Shown piece by piece: positions 8,050-16,852 of a DNA stretch of 64,000 nucleotides. The translations under genes and the position numbers were made by a program. Under the pieces are notes generated by a model. That model saw only the letters and a program-made list of their open reading frames with translations, was not told the origin of the DNA and searched no databases. How positions within the stretch are numbered: the first letter of the stretch is position 1; each line of letters begins with the position of its first letter. Source of the stretch: Candidatus Peregrinibacteria bacterium GW2011_GWF2_43_17 (lineage in GTDB: Bacteria; Patescibacteriota; Gracilibacteria; UBA1369; UBA12470); assembly GCA_000999315.1 (NCBI GenBank), contig LCFW01000006.1:1-64000 (forward strand), in the 5' to 3' direction.

Positions 8050-9561
8050 ATGTTCGACCGGAAAATCAAAAGAAAAATTCCCGTACTGATGGGGACGCAA
8101 CACCCGGACAATGCCGGTGTGCCGTTTTGGGGCGATAAGCCTTTTATAGAATCGCGAGACGAAACAAAAGAGGTTTTTGAAAATTTTTTTACGCTCGATT
8201 GCGACGAATATATGTGGGATTGGGAAGGGAAATTCGCCGATGAGGCGATGATCGAAAGGTTGCTTTCGACCTATATGGAGCATTTCAAAAAATCTCAAAT
8301 AGGGAGAGATAAGTTCATAACGATCAGAATTCCAAATGTTTGGGAGGAGAAAACCTTCAAGCTGGCAAGAGCTTACATGAGCGTTCTTTCGGCGGCCGAA
8401 TTTGCGAAATCGTTCAGACTTGCCACTCCGCCGGTTTTCGAATTTATTCTCCCGATGACGACGACGGCGAGTCAACTTGCGCATATACAAGAAACATTTC
8501 GAAAAACCGCCAAACTTCACGAAAGTATTTTTGGCAAAAGCGATTTTGGAGATGGATATATTCGCGTGATTCCGATATTCGAGAGCGTTGAAGAGATTTC
8601 GTCTTGCTCCAAAATTCTTAAAGAATTCCTGGCTTCGACAAAAGAAAAACCATCTCATATGCGAGTTTTCATCGCGAGATCGGATCCCGCCCTGAATGCC
8701 GGTTTTGTATCGGCAATGTTAGCGGTTAGGCTTGGGTTTTCAGAGATTTTCTCGGTTGAAAAAGAAACCGGCATAAAAATGTATCCGATTATCGGCACCG
8801 GCTCATTACCATTCAGAGGTGGTATAAACCCGGAAAACATCAAACACAGTTTGCCTCAATATAAAGGGGCTAAAACAATTACGATTCAGTCGGCTTTCAG
8901 GTACGATTACCCTCTTGCGGATGTCAAAAAAGCGCTCGCTTATATCAAAAAAGAACTCGAAAAAGACACGAAAGAAATTCTCGACAAAAAAGAGTTCGAA
9001 AAACTGCAAAAACTTATCAGGATTTTTAAAGAATTTTATCGCGAAACGGTAGAAAAATTCGCTCCTCAGATAAACGAAATGTCGAAATTTATCCCCGGCA
9101 GACGCGAAAGAGTTCAACATATCGGTCTTTTGGGATACAGCAGGGGCATCGGAGAAACGAAACTGCCACGCGCGATTCAATTTACAGCCGCTTGTTACTC
9201 GCTCGGTGTCCCCCCGGAATTTATAGGCACAGGGAGGGGGCTTGTAGAAGCCAAAAAGCAAGGATTGCTTGAAACATTGAAAACCCATTTCCCGACGATA
9301 GTTTGGGAGCTCAAGCACGCCGGAAAATTTGTAAACAAAGAAAATCTCGAAAAATTTTCAAAAAAATATAAATGGGCCAAGGAGATCATCGAAGACATCA
9401 AGCTCTGTGAAGAGATTTTAAAAATTCAAACCGGCCCACAAAAAGATCATCACTACCTACATCGCAACTTGACCTCGAACATTGCGGTTAAACGGGAGCT
9501 CGAAATGGACTTCGCGAAAGACATAGTCGAGGCCGCCGTGCTACGAAAAAGCTTGGGATAA
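8050..9561 (+). CDS. ppcA: Archaeal-type phosphoenolpyruvate carboxylase
   Basis: Carboxylates PEP with bicarbonate to oxaloacetate. At 503 residues it is far shorter than the classical bacterial enzyme of about 900 and fits the archaeal PpcA family. Typical segments are the N-terminal MGTQHPDNAG, then TGSLPFRGG, and GLLGYSRG, GTGRGLVEA and HRNLTSN near the end. The start at 8050 is supported by the promoter at 7996-8004. With the PPDK at 47.5 kb it could form a reversible pyruvate-PEP-oxaloacetate route. Archaeal-type PEPC is rare in bacteria, which suggests an ancient transfer. Confidence 0.95.
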   Translation: MFDRKIKRKIPVLMGTQHPDNAGVPFWGDKPFIESRDETKEVFENFFTLDCDEYMWDWEGKFADEAMIERLLSTYMEHFKKSQIGRDKFITIRIPNVWEEKTFKLARAYMSVLSAAEFAKSFRLATPPVFEFILPMTTTASQLAHIQETFRKTAKLHESIFGKSDFGDGYIRVIPIFESVEEISSCSKILKEFLASTKEKPSHMRVFIARSDPALNAGFVSAMLAVRLGFSEIFSVEKETGIKMYPIIGTGSLPFRGGINPENIKHSLPQYKGAKTITIQSAFRYDYPLADVKKALAYIKKELEKDTKEILDKKEFEKLQKLIRIFKEFYRETVEKFAPQINEMSKFIPGRRERVQHIGLLGYSRGIGETKLPRAIQFTAACYSLGVPPEFIGTGRGLVEAKKQGLLETLKTHFPTIVWELKHAGKFVNKENLEKFSKKYKWAKEIIEDIKLCEEILKIQTGPQKDHHYLHRNLTSNIAVKRELEMDFAKDIVEAAVLRKSLG

Positions 9562-9564
9562 ATT

Positions 9565-9834
9565 CTATCTTCTTGTCAGTATATGCCTGCCGGAAACAAA
9601 TTGCGCGAAACCGATAAGTGCAAGTACTCCGGTAAACAAAATCGCAAAAACGAAAATGCGATCACTCGTGTAGGATATCAGAAGGATTATCCCGCAACCC
9701 AGCCCGCTTACGATTGCAATAATCATCCCGGCCAACCTGGCATATTTTTTATGTTCGGCGGATATTGGGAGATGTTTTGCCTTAAGGTCTTTTTGGACCA
9801 AAGCTTCTTTTACAATTTTTTCTTTTAACGACAT
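9565..9834 (-). CDS. Small two-TM membrane protein
   Basis: 89 residues from MSLKEKIVKEALVQ; an ATG 15 bases upstream (9849) is also possible. A basic, helical N-terminus of about 35 residues is followed by two membrane spans (about 36-55 and 63-83) and a short basic tail. I do not recognise a family. It is convergent with the PEP carboxylase gene (3-bp gap) and divergent from the ZIP transporter gene. Confidence 0.65.
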   Translation of the reverse strand: MSLKEKIVKEALVQKDLKAKHLPISAEHKKYARLAGMIIAIVSGLGCGIILLISYTSDRIFVFAILFTGVLALIGFAQFVSGRHILTRR

Positions 9835-9873
9835 GCGCAAAATATACATATTTCATGTAAAATACGCCAGCGT

Positions 9874-10650
9874 ATGGATGGAAATATAATTTTAGCAATT
9901 TCACTCTCGTTATTTGCGGGACTCTCGACGGTTTTCGGAGGATTGCTGATTTTTTGGGTTAAGGAAAAACACGTAAAAACGATCTCTTTCGGACTTGGCT
10001 TTTCAGCAGGCGTCATGACGTATATGGCGCTTTTCGAATTGATGAAAGAAGCTTCGATGAAATTGGGAAGCGTCGAATTGGCGATAGTCGGATTTATGTG
10101 CGGAGTTGTTGCAACATTCGTAATAGATTTTTTCACGCATAAAATCGTGGAAGGGAGGAGTGTGGAAGAGGTAGGATTTTTGGATAAAATGAAATGCAAA
10201 ATGGAGAATCGGAAAGCCGGAATTTTTACGGCGATTGCGATAGCCGTTCACAATTTCCCGGAAGGGATAACTACGTTTTCAACGGCGATGGTGAATCCCG
10301 CTTTCGGGATTTCAATTGCGATAGCGGTTGCAATTCACAATATCCCGGAAGGATTTTGCGTGGCGCTACCGACATATTGCGCCACAGGCGAAAAGAAAAA
10401 GAGCATTCTTTATGCGCTTTATGCCGGGTTGGCCGAACCCGCCGGCGCAATCATTACGTACGCGATTTTATATAAATATATTAACGATTTCGCGATGAGC
10501 ATGATCTTGGCGGGCGTAGCCGGGGTTATGATTTATATATCTTTTGACGAACTTTTGCCTCTGGCGAAAAAAACCGGGAAGATGAAAATGGGTATTGTCG
10601 GATTTCTGATAGGTATTTTGGCGATGATGGGTATAATGAAACTCTTATGA
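9874..10650 (+). CDS. ZIP-family divalent metal transporter (ZupT-like)
   Basis: 258 residues with about eight membrane spans. The two metal-binding helices carry HNFPEG and HNIPEG, the ZIP signatures in ZupT-type importers. Family members take up Zn2+, Fe2+ or Mn2+ into the cytoplasm. The stop codon overlaps the next start by 4 bp (ATGA at 10647-10650), indicating translational coupling with the methyltransferase gene. Confidence 0.93.
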   Translation: MDGNIILAISLSLFAGLSTVFGGLLIFWVKEKHVKTISFGLGFSAGVMTYMALFELMKEASMKLGSVELAIVGFMCGVVATFVIDFFTHKIVEGRSVEEVGFLDKMKCKMENRKAGIFTAIAIAVHNFPEGITTFSTAMVNPAFGISIAIAVAIHNIPEGFCVALPTYCATGEKKKSILYALYAGLAEPAGAIITYAILYKYINDFAMSMILAGVAGVMIYISFDELLPLAKKTGKMKMGIVGFLIGILAMMGIMKLL

Positions 10651-11852
10651 GTAAATCAATCATATTAAAACAAGGCAAAGAAGCGACATGCGGATTGGGG
10701 CATCCATGGATTTTCTCGGGAGCGATCGAAAAAAAAGACGACAATATCGAGCATGGCGAAGTCGTACTCGTGAAAGCATGTGACGGAGTAGTGATTGGCA
10801 TGGGGGCGTACTCTGGCAAGTCTATGATCGCAGTCAGGATTTTTGATTTTAAAGAAACAGAAATAGACGAAGAATGGTTCGTTGCAAAATTGAAATCGGC
10901 GGAAGCACATAGGGAATTCCTCGGATATGGTCCCGAAAGTGATACGACCGGCTACAGGTTGATTTTTGGTGAATCGGATGGAGTCCCGGGGTTGGTGTTG
11001 GACAGATACGGAGACGTTTTCGTTCTCCAAATTTCAACAAAAGGGATGGAAAACTTAAAAGAAAATCTGGTCGCGGCGATAAAAAAAGTTTTCAACCCGA
11101 AGACAATAATCGAGAGAAGCGACATGAGCTCGAGGCAAGCGGAAGGGCTTCCCGAAGCCAAAAGCGTGCTTTTCGGCGACGAGGTGGCCGAAGTCGAATT
11201 CCTTGAAAACGGTTACAAATTCACGGCGGACTTAATGAACGGTCAGAAAACGGGATTTTTCTTGGATCAAAAAGACCTGAGGCTCGAAATCGCAAAATTC
11301 GCAGACAAAAAAACGATAATGAATCTGTTTTCATATACTGGCGCGACAAGCGTTTATGCGATCAAGAGCGGAGCTAAAAAAATTATAAATTTAGACGGCT
11401 CCGAAGAAGCTCTCGCAGGCGTCGATAAAAACGCGAAACTCAATAAAATCCCAAAAACAAGATATGAGAAACTTCACGCGGATATTTTCCAGTATTTATC
11501 CGAGAAAAACGTGCCCGAATTCGACATGGTAATTCTGGATCCTCCGGCGCTGATTAAGGCGCGAAACGGGATAGAATCGGGTATCAAAGCTTATCATTTC
11601 ATAAATCGCGCGGCGATGAGACTTGTCAAAGACGGCGGAATTTTCGTGACATCAAGCTGTTCCCATTTTTTGAGCGTAGACGATTTTGTAAAAACTCTCA
11701 AAAGGGCATCTCGCCAAATCGGAGTAAATTTGAAATTGATAAAAAGAGTCTCGCAGAGCGCCGATCATCCGATGTCGATTTATTTTCCTGAAGGCGGGTA
11801 TCTGAAATCATTTATTTTCAAGGTTGAAAATGAGTCAAAAGCAAAGCTTTAA
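10647..11852 (+). CDS. RlmI-like 23S rRNA m5C methyltransferase (PUA + Rossmann)
   Basis: 401 residues. An N-terminal PUA-like domain (about 1-75, with GHPWIFSGAI) is followed by a central domain and a class I SAM methyltransferase domain. NLFSYTGATSVYAIKSGA is motif I, VILDPPAL is the catalytic-loop motif IV, and TSSCSHFLS contains the cysteine used by m5C enzymes of the RlmI/YccW group. RlmI methylates C1962 of E. coli 23S rRNA; the target here is inferred by family. It is translationally coupled to the ZIP gene. Confidence 0.9.
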   Translation: MSKSIILKQGKEATCGLGHPWIFSGAIEKKDDNIEHGEVVLVKACDGVVIGMGAYSGKSMIAVRIFDFKETEIDEEWFVAKLKSAEAHREFLGYGPESDTTGYRLIFGESDGVPGLVLDRYGDVFVLQISTKGMENLKENLVAAIKKVFNPKTIIERSDMSSRQAEGLPEAKSVLFGDEVAEVEFLENGYKFTADLMNGQKTGFFLDQKDLRLEIAKFADKKTIMNLFSYTGATSVYAIKSGAKKIINLDGSEEALAGVDKNAKLNKIPKTRYEKLHADIFQYLSEKNVPEFDMVILDPPALIKARNGIESGIKAYHFINRAAMRLVKDGGIFVTSSCSHFLSVDDFVKTLKRASRQIGVNLKLIKRVSQSADHPMSIYFPEGGYLKSFIFKVENESKAKL

Positions 11853-12468
11853 AACCCATCTGCACGATAGCGAAAAAGGTTATGACAAATATGCTTCGTC
11901 GTATGATAAAAAGACTGCATTCTTGAATTCATTCGAGAGAGGGGCGATTGAAAGCTTGGTTGGTGACCTTAAGGGGCAAACGATACTGGATGTTGCGGCG
12001 GGGACGGGCAGAGTTTTCGATCTTCTGAAAAAACGCGGAACACTCGAGAACGCAAAAGAAATTTACGCGATAGACATCTCGAAAAACATGCTCGATATCC
12101 TTAAGAAAAAGCATCCGCAAGCCATAATTACTCATGGCGACATGCGAGAAATGCCTTACCAAGATGATACATTCGATATCGTAGTTGCTGCATTCGCAAT
12201 CGTGCATTTAAAATCTCTCGACGATTTTTTCAATGAAATATACAGAGTGATGAAATCCGGCGGCATTTTTATCCTGACAAATCCAAATCAAAGAAAAGGT
12301 CCGAAATTATGGACCAACGAAAGAGAGAAGCTTGTTGTTGAGTCTTATTACAATCTCCCCGAGCACGTCATTAAATCGCTTGAGGGAGCCTTCTTTCATG
12401 TTGAAGTGGAGGAGTTTATCGAAGAGGACGGCGTTTGGATCAATCAGATCGTCAAGGCGAGGAAGTAA
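11830..12468 (+). CDS. Class I SAM-dependent methyltransferase
   Basis: 212 residues beginning MSQKQSFKTHLHDSEKGYDKYASSYDKK. Motif I ILDVAAGTGRV is at about 48-58, with DMREMPYQDDTFDIVVAAFAIVHL as the post-motif core, typical of the UbiE/Methyltransf_11 group. The substrate is unknown. The ATG lies 23 bp inside the end of the RlmI-like gene, so the two are probably co-translated. A hairpin terminator follows. Confidence 0.88.
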   Translation: MSQKQSFKTHLHDSEKGYDKYASSYDKKTAFLNSFERGAIESLVGDLKGQTILDVAAGTGRVFDLLKKRGTLENAKEIYAIDISKNMLDILKKKHPQAIITHGDMREMPYQDDTFDIVVAAFAIVHLKSLDDFFNEIYRVMKSGGIFILTNPNQRKGPKLWTNEREKLVVESYYNLPEHVIKSLEGAFFHVEVEEFIEEDGVWINQIVKARK

Positions 12469-12480
12469 TAGCGCTTACAA

Positions 12481-12525
12481 AAAAACCGGACACTTAGGTT
12501 CGCTGTGTATCCGGTTTTCGTTTTT
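12481..12525. terminator. Bidirectional rho-independent terminator
   Basis: AAAACCGGA ... TCCGGTTTT forms a stem followed by TTTTT on the plus strand and preceded by a run of A, so it can end both the methyltransferase operon (plus) and the convergent RRM gene (minus). Confidence 0.8.
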
Positions 12526-12540
12526 AGTTCTAATCTAGGA

Positions 12541-12867
12541 CTAGAAGCTATCGTTATCGCCACCTCTGCTGAATCCGCCGCCTCTGTTGAAGCCGCCGGT
12601 CCTTCGTGGAGGTCGAGCCTCCAAAGGTCGAGCTTCGTTAACGATGATCTTCCTGCCTTCGAATTCTTTACCGTTAAACATTTCAATAGCCTTTGCAGCA
12701 TCGTCGTCGTTGTCTAACTCTACGAAGCCGAAGCCCTTTGATCTGCCTGACATTCTGTCAGTAATAACGGTAGCTGATGTAACATTACCAGCTGCTGAAA
12801 ATGCTTCTTTCAAAGCATCTTGCGTTGTCGAGTAGGGTAATCCCCCTACATACAATTTCTTTGCCAT
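12541..12867 (-). CDS. RRM RNA-binding protein with Gly-rich tail (cyanobacterial Rbp-like)
   Basis: 108 residues. It has a single RNA recognition motif with RNP2 LYVGGL (5-10) and RNP1 KGFGFVEL (about 44-51), then a short Arg/Gly-rich tail (GGFNRGGGFSRGG). Such proteins bind single-stranded RNA; in cyanobacteria they are often cold-induced. A purine-rich ribosome binding site, TAAGGAA, lies 5 bases before the ATG and is the 3' half of a long inverted repeat in the leader, suggesting translational control. Confidence 0.92.
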   Translation of the reverse strand: MAKKLYVGGLPYSTTQDALKEAFSAAGNVTSATVITDRMSGRSKGFGFVELDNDDDAAKAIEMFNGKEFEGRKIIVNEARPLEARPPRRTGGFNRGGGFSRGGDNDSF

Positions 12868-12976
12868 AGTGTTTCCTTACAAGGATAAATAATAACGTAA
12901 GACTGTCTGACTTATTCATCCCACGTACTTACATCGAACCTTGTAAGGAAGAAAAAATAAGAAACTTACGCAAGAG
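12868..12976 (-). promoter_or_regulatory. Structured 5' leader sequestering the RRM gene's RBS
   Basis: In the roughly 105-nt leader, CCTTGTAAGGAA (which holds the SD) lies at 12873-12884 and its perfect 12-bp complement TTCCTTACAAGG at 12939-12950. The intervening 54 nt and the upstream part contain additional GTAAG and CTTAC words that allow alternative pairings. This looks like an RNA thermometer, cold-shock leader or autoregulatory site. Confidence 0.7.
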
Positions 12977-13005
12977 ATATTAGAGAATATGCGCTGTAAA
13001 GTCAA
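12977..13005 (-). promoter_or_regulatory. Promoter of RRM gene
   Basis: On the minus strand, TTGACT (13005-13000), a 17-bp spacer and TAATAT (12982-12977). It places the transcription start near 12970, giving a leader of about 100 nt. Confidence 0.75.
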
Positions 13006-13074
13006 GCCCGTGTCTTGTCCAAATCTAAATGATGCCTGAAATAGGTATCATTTTTAGATTGGAAAATACTGAGA

Positions 13075-13128
13075 GCTTGAAAAGCGAAGCGGTTCTAAGC
13101 GCAATACCATTATGGCGGGATCTCCGCC
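13075..13128 (-). repeat. Bipartite palindromic repeat, copy E
   Basis: Hairpin 1, GGCGGAGATCCCGCC (13128-13114, minus), then AATGGTATT, then a second hairpin to 13075. It lies about 57 bp beyond the 3' end of tRNA-Pro(CGG). It shares the layout of the copies at 20568, 46688, 55714 and 60900. A separate near-perfect inverted repeat, AATCTAAATGAT/ATCATTTTTAGATT, is at 13022-13060. Confidence 0.6.
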
Positions 13129-13184
13129 CAAGCCTTTCACTGCGTCGTTCGCAAAATTCACTCGTTGTTTCAAAAAGTTTAAGT

Positions 13185-13261
13185 TGGTCGGGGTGACAGG
13201 ACTCGAACCTGCGACCTCGGCGTCCCGAACGCCGCGCGCTAGCCAACTGCGCTACACCCCG
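13185..13261 (-). tRNA. tRNA-Pro(CGG)
   Basis: Full cloverleaf on the minus strand: acceptor CGGGGTG/CACCCCG, anticodon stem CGGCG/CGCCG with loop TTCGGGA (anticodon CGG), T-arm with GGTTCGAGTCC, discriminator A and an encoded CCA (13187-13185). Confidence 0.96.
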
Positions 13262-13271
13262 AAGCTCGGAC

Positions 13272-13299
13272 ATTATGCCACGCAAGATTTTTTAAGCAA
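13272..13299 (-). promoter_or_regulatory. Promoter of tRNA-Pro(CGG)
   Basis: TTGCTT (13299-13294), a 16-bp spacer and CATAAT (13277-13272), 10 bp before the mature tRNA 5' end. Confidence 0.5.
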
Positions 13300-13307
13300 A
13301 CGGAAGT

Positions 13308-14420
13308 CTACAGCCCCAGCAACACTGCCGCAATCCACGGAAACGCAACAGTCACGTCGCTTTGTATGATTTGGTAGTAACTGGAAGTTGAAAGTTTATC
13401 CCAGGTGATTTTCTCTTTCCCGCCGGCTCCGGAATAAGATCCGTAAGACATCGGAGAAGAACCGATCTCGACGAATCCCGCCCAATCTCTAACTTTCGGC
13501 CACAACAAATCATGTTTCAAACTCGGCACGACGCAAATCGGGAAGTCTGCGGAAATCCCACCGCCCAACTGCAAAAATGCAATCGGATGATTTTTCGAAG
13601 CCTCCATATACCAATCATATAAATACGTGAAATAATCCAACCCCGTTTTCATAATCCGCTGATTCAGAACGACGGATTTATCGGTGCGATATTTTCCGGA
13701 ATAAGTATAACTTGCGAAAATATTTCCCATCGTCGAATCTTCAAATCCCGGTATAACAATAGGAACATTTTTCTTGTAAGCCGCATAAGTCCAGCAATCA
13801 TCGGCATTCGCCATCGGATCGGGTTTTATCAAGCCTTTTGCAAAAAGATTTCTAAAATATTCATGAGGGAGATAACTTTCACCTTTCTTCTCGGCATCCT
13901 TCCACATCTTAAGCAAATGCGGTTCCATAATTCTTACACTCTCATCCTCGGGCAAAAAAGTATCCGTAATTCTTCGAAGTCCCGCATCGCGCAACTCGGC
14001 CTCTTGCTCCGGTGTGAGCTCCGTATAGCGCGGAATATAAGCGTAATGCGAGTGTGCGACATATCTGTAATAAGACTCTTCGTGATTCGCGCCCGTTGCG
14101 GAAACCAAATGAACTTTGTCTTGGCGAATAAGTTCCGCGAGCATGACGCCAACCTGAAAAGAGCTTAACGCTCCGGCAAGAGTGACGACCAATTTGCCAC
14201 CGTTTGCCAAGTGCTCTTTGAGCCAAATTGCCGCTTGGTAAGTCGAGCCGCCATTGCAGTGATTGAGAGTTTTTTCCGCGAAAGAAGAGACCGGCGTCTT
14301 GCTTTTTTTAACATGAGCGCTGAGTGGTCCTTTCGAGGTTTTTCCGGCTCCGGCACCCTCGCTCATAATTATGAATTTTTGTAAATTCGGCGATAATTGA
14401 TTGAGCTGAGATTTTTTCAT
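13308..14420 (-). CDS. Deoxyhypusine synthase family protein
   Basis: 370 residues. In archaea and eukaryotes this family moves a butylamine group from spermidine to a lysine of a/eIF5A; bacterial members are often homospermidine-synthase-like or unassigned. Visible features are TLAGALSSFQVGVMLAELI, SATGANHEE, PIVIPGFEDSTMG, FLQLGGG and the C-terminal SGAGGKEKITWDK. In the last, Lys342 aligns with the catalytic Lys of human DHS (K329, SWGK). The bacterial target is unknown. An atypical EF-P is encoded 5 kb away, but not in the same operon. Confidence 0.9.
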   Translation of the reverse strand: MKKSQLNQLSPNLQKFIIMSEGAGAGKTSKGPLSAHVKKSKTPVSSFAEKTLNHCNGGSTYQAAIWLKEHLANGGKLVVTLAGALSSFQVGVMLAELIRQDKVHLVSATGANHEESYYRYVAHSHYAYIPRYTELTPEQEAELRDAGLRRITDTFLPEDESVRIMEPHLLKMWKDAEKKGESYLPHEYFRNLFAKGLIKPDPMANADDCWTYAAYKKNVPIVIPGFEDSTMGNIFASYTYSGKYRTDKSVVLNQRIMKTGLDYFTYLYDWYMEASKNHPIAFLQLGGGISADFPICVVPSLKHDLLWPKVRDWAGFVEIGSSPMSYGSYSGAGGKEKITWDKLSTSSYYQIIQSDVTVAFPWIAAVLLGL

Positions 14421-14575
14421 TTTTATGCATTAAAATTGATTCTGTGTGCATTATAGAGGGTCGTTGATTTTTTACAAAATGTCGTAGGTTCGTGGTGCGA
14501 ATTTGGGCGTGGAATTGTGGGATTTTGGCATCGAAATTTTATCCGCGCGAGGCGAGGTTGGTGTCGTGGTTTTTT

Positions 14576-14714
14576 TGCGAAATTCCGATACAAATTCCAC
14601 TCGCCGCAACGCGAAAAAGGTGAGTCCACCACCACTGCGTGAAAAGTCCAGCCGAGATGGTGGATTTCCTCCTGTTAAAGTGATATAAGAGGGGCAGAAA
14701 ATAATCATAAAAAT
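14576..14714 (+). repeat. Conserved leader of the HNH gene, copy 2
   Basis: Matches the reverse complement of about 93-230, including the block atggtggatttcctcctgtt. The rest of the 294-bp gap (14421-14575) shows no gene; it contains irregular GAAATT and GCGAGG words like those near copy 1. Confidence 0.7.
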
Positions 14715-15491
14715 ATGAGAAACATACATGCCGAATTCGTGAAGTATGGGAAGAACGCGAAATATTGGCTGAGACGGTGCGAAATGTTACTGCCGGAGAT
14801 AGCGAGGGAGGAGATTTGGAAGAAGAAAAGATTCTCAAGTATTTATGAGTACGCGGCTAAGCTGGCGGGGATGAATCACGAGAAAGTGAACGAATGTTTG
14901 CGTATCATGAAGCATATAGAAGATAAGCCGGAGTTGCTTGAGGTTGCTCGGGAGAAAGGGCTCGGAGCTGTGAGACCTGTTGTGACAATAGCGACAAAGG
15001 AGACGGCTAAGTTTTGGGCGGGGAATGCCATAACAATGAAGAAGAATACACTCGAAACTTATGTAAGAAATTACAAAGCCGAATTACGTCCCAGTACGGA
15101 CCTCAACAGATTGGAAAATGTCAAAATGGAGCTAGATCCGAAGGTTGCCGACCAGCTCAAGAAGATGAAAGGCGATCGCGATTGGAACACGTTCATGAAA
15201 GAGCTCATGGACGGACAGCGGAAACCCGAACCCAAAAAACACGTTGCCACCAAAACCAACGGCATCTGCGCCCATCCCGACTGCAACAAACCCGCAGTAG
15301 AATTTCACCACACTAAAAGGTTTTCTCTCAACCACGAGCATAATCCCGATCAGATTACACCTCTCTGCAAGGCTCACCACGACCTCTGTCATCTCGGCCT
15401 TATCGCCAACGAAGAAAAACAGCCTTACGAGTGGCAGACCAACCCGAAATACGAGGTGGATAAGCTTGTGCAGGCATACAAAACGGGATAA
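14715..15491 (+). CDS. HNH endonuclease family protein
   Basis: 258 residues. The N-terminal 150 residues are helical and basic, with no fold I recognise. The C-terminal HNH/treble-clef motif has CAHPDC (two Zn cysteines), FHHTKRF (catalytic HH) and LCKAHHDLCH (third Cys and closing His). It probably cleaves or nicks DNA. No methylase, integrase or restriction partner is adjacent. The N-terminus and leader are duplicated in inverted orientation at 1-230, suggesting a small mobile or amplified gene family, perhaps a free-standing homing-type nuclease. Confidence 0.85.
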   Translation: MRNIHAEFVKYGKNAKYWLRRCEMLLPEIAREEIWKKKRFSSIYEYAAKLAGMNHEKVNECLRIMKHIEDKPELLEVAREKGLGAVRPVVTIATKETAKFWAGNAITMKKNTLETYVRNYKAELRPSTDLNRLENVKMELDPKVADQLKKMKGDRDWNTFMKELMDGQRKPEPKKHVATKTNGICAHPDCNKPAVEFHHTKRFSLNHEHNPDQITPLCKAHHDLCHLGLIANEEKQPYEWQTNPKYEVDKLVQAYKTG

Positions 15492-15582
15492 CTCGCAACT
15501 CGCAGAATTTCGTTTCGTGCGGGATAAAACTGCAACTCGCGAAAATTCGCCGTTAGAATTCGCGCTTTACCGAATCTGTGCC

Positions 15583-16851
15583 TCACAGTTCCCCCTCCAA
15601 ATCATACTCTCCAGCTCCAATAATTTTCACCATTGCGAATTCGCCGACCTTCGCACGACCCGAAATATGTATTTCTCCGTCCACCTCCGGCGCGAATCTT
15701 TCACTTCTGCCAACGCCATCGCTCTCAATCAGCACCTTGACTTCGGCTCCAACCAGCGCTTCGTTTCTACGCCTCGAAATCCCCTGTTGCAAAAGCATCA
15801 CCTGCTCTTTTCTAAGCCGTTTCTCGGTTTTGCCAATTTGCCCTTTAAGCTCGTAGGCCGGCGTTCCTTTTTCACGAGAATATTCGAAAACACCAACGTG
15901 ATCAAAATCAATCTTTCGCACAAATTTCATCAGATTCTTAAATGCCTCAACATTCTCACCCGGGAACCCGACTATCAAACTCGTTCGCAAAGTGATACCC
16001 GGCACAGCCTTTCTTATTTTACAAATTTTTTCATAAACATTCTCGATATCGGAAGGTCTTTTCATCGCCTTCAAAATCGCACGATCTCCATGTTGCAACG
16101 GTACATCGAGATATTTGCAAATCTTCCCCCCCTTCGTCATAGCGCTTAAAAGTTCGTCATCGATTCTTTCGGGATAAACATACAAAACGCGGATCCAAAA
16201 ATCCCCTTTGATTTCACATAATCGTTCCAATAGCTGTGCCAATCTTTTTTCTCCATATAAATCCACTCCGTAAAAACCGCAATCTTGCGCGACCAAGACG
16301 ACCTCTTTAATGCCACATGAAACCAACTCGCGTACCTCTTCGACAATCTCATTTATAGGCCTGCTTCGATACCTCCCTCTCAGATATGGGATCAAGCAAT
16401 AACTGCAAAAATTATTACAACCTTCGGCGATTTTAACATATGCGTAAGTGCGCGACGGCATGAGTAAAATTTTCCCCGCCGTATGTTCAAACTTAGAAGG
16501 TTCCGGCGAAACCATATAAACTTTTTCGCCCCTGATAACGCGTCTTAAAACATCTTCGATTTTTCCGTAATTCGCCCCGCTCACAACGCCGAAAATTTGT
16601 TTATATTTGGCAAAATCCGACTCTTTGAATTTTCCGGTCAAGCATCCCAGGATGACAACTTTTTTTCCGCGAAGTCTTTTGATGTTTTGAAAAACTTCGT
16701 CTCGTGCCGCCTTCAGAAATCCGCACGTATTTAACAAAATGACATCGGCGTCTTCTTCGCTCGCAAGCTCAAAACGGCTTATATTGGCCAAAACACCTTC
16801 CATGTCCGCGAAGTTTTTAGCGCACCCCAATGATATAATCGCAATCTTCAT
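15583..16851 (-). CDS. rimO: Ribosomal protein uS12 methylthiotransferase RimO
   Basis: Radical-SAM enzyme that adds a methylthio group to an Asp of ribosomal protein S12. 422 residues in the order UPF0004 (starts MKIAIISLGCAKN, with NTCGF and GCLTG), radical SAM (CNNFCSYC, the CxxxCxxC cluster site) and a short TRAM domain (FAPEVDGEIHISG). The APEVDG string and SLGCAKN start favour RimO over MiaB. It is separated from the next upstream gene by 1 bp and is probably co-transcribed with it. Confidence 0.94.
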   Translation of the reverse strand: MKIAIISLGCAKNFADMEGVLANISRFELASEEDADVILLNTCGFLKAARDEVFQNIKRLRGKKVVILGCLTGKFKESDFAKYKQIFGVVSGANYGKIEDVLRRVIRGEKVYMVSPEPSKFEHTAGKILLMPSRTYAYVKIAEGCNNFCSYCLIPYLRGRYRSRPINEIVEEVRELVSCGIKEVVLVAQDCGFYGVDLYGEKRLAQLLERLCEIKGDFWIRVLYVYPERIDDELLSAMTKGGKICKYLDVPLQHGDRAILKAMKRPSDIENVYEKICKIRKAVPGITLRTSLIVGFPGENVEAFKNLMKFVRKIDFDHVGVFEYSREKGTPAYELKGQIGKTEKRLRKEQVMLLQQGISRRRNEALVGAEVKVLIESDGVGRSERFAPEVDGEIHISGRAKVGEFAMVKIIGAGEYDLEGEL

Positions 16852-16852
16852 A

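Noticed and set aside
15466-16149. Plus-strand 227-codon reading frame opposite rimO
   Set aside because: It is antisense to a well-conserved gene and has no protein-like features.
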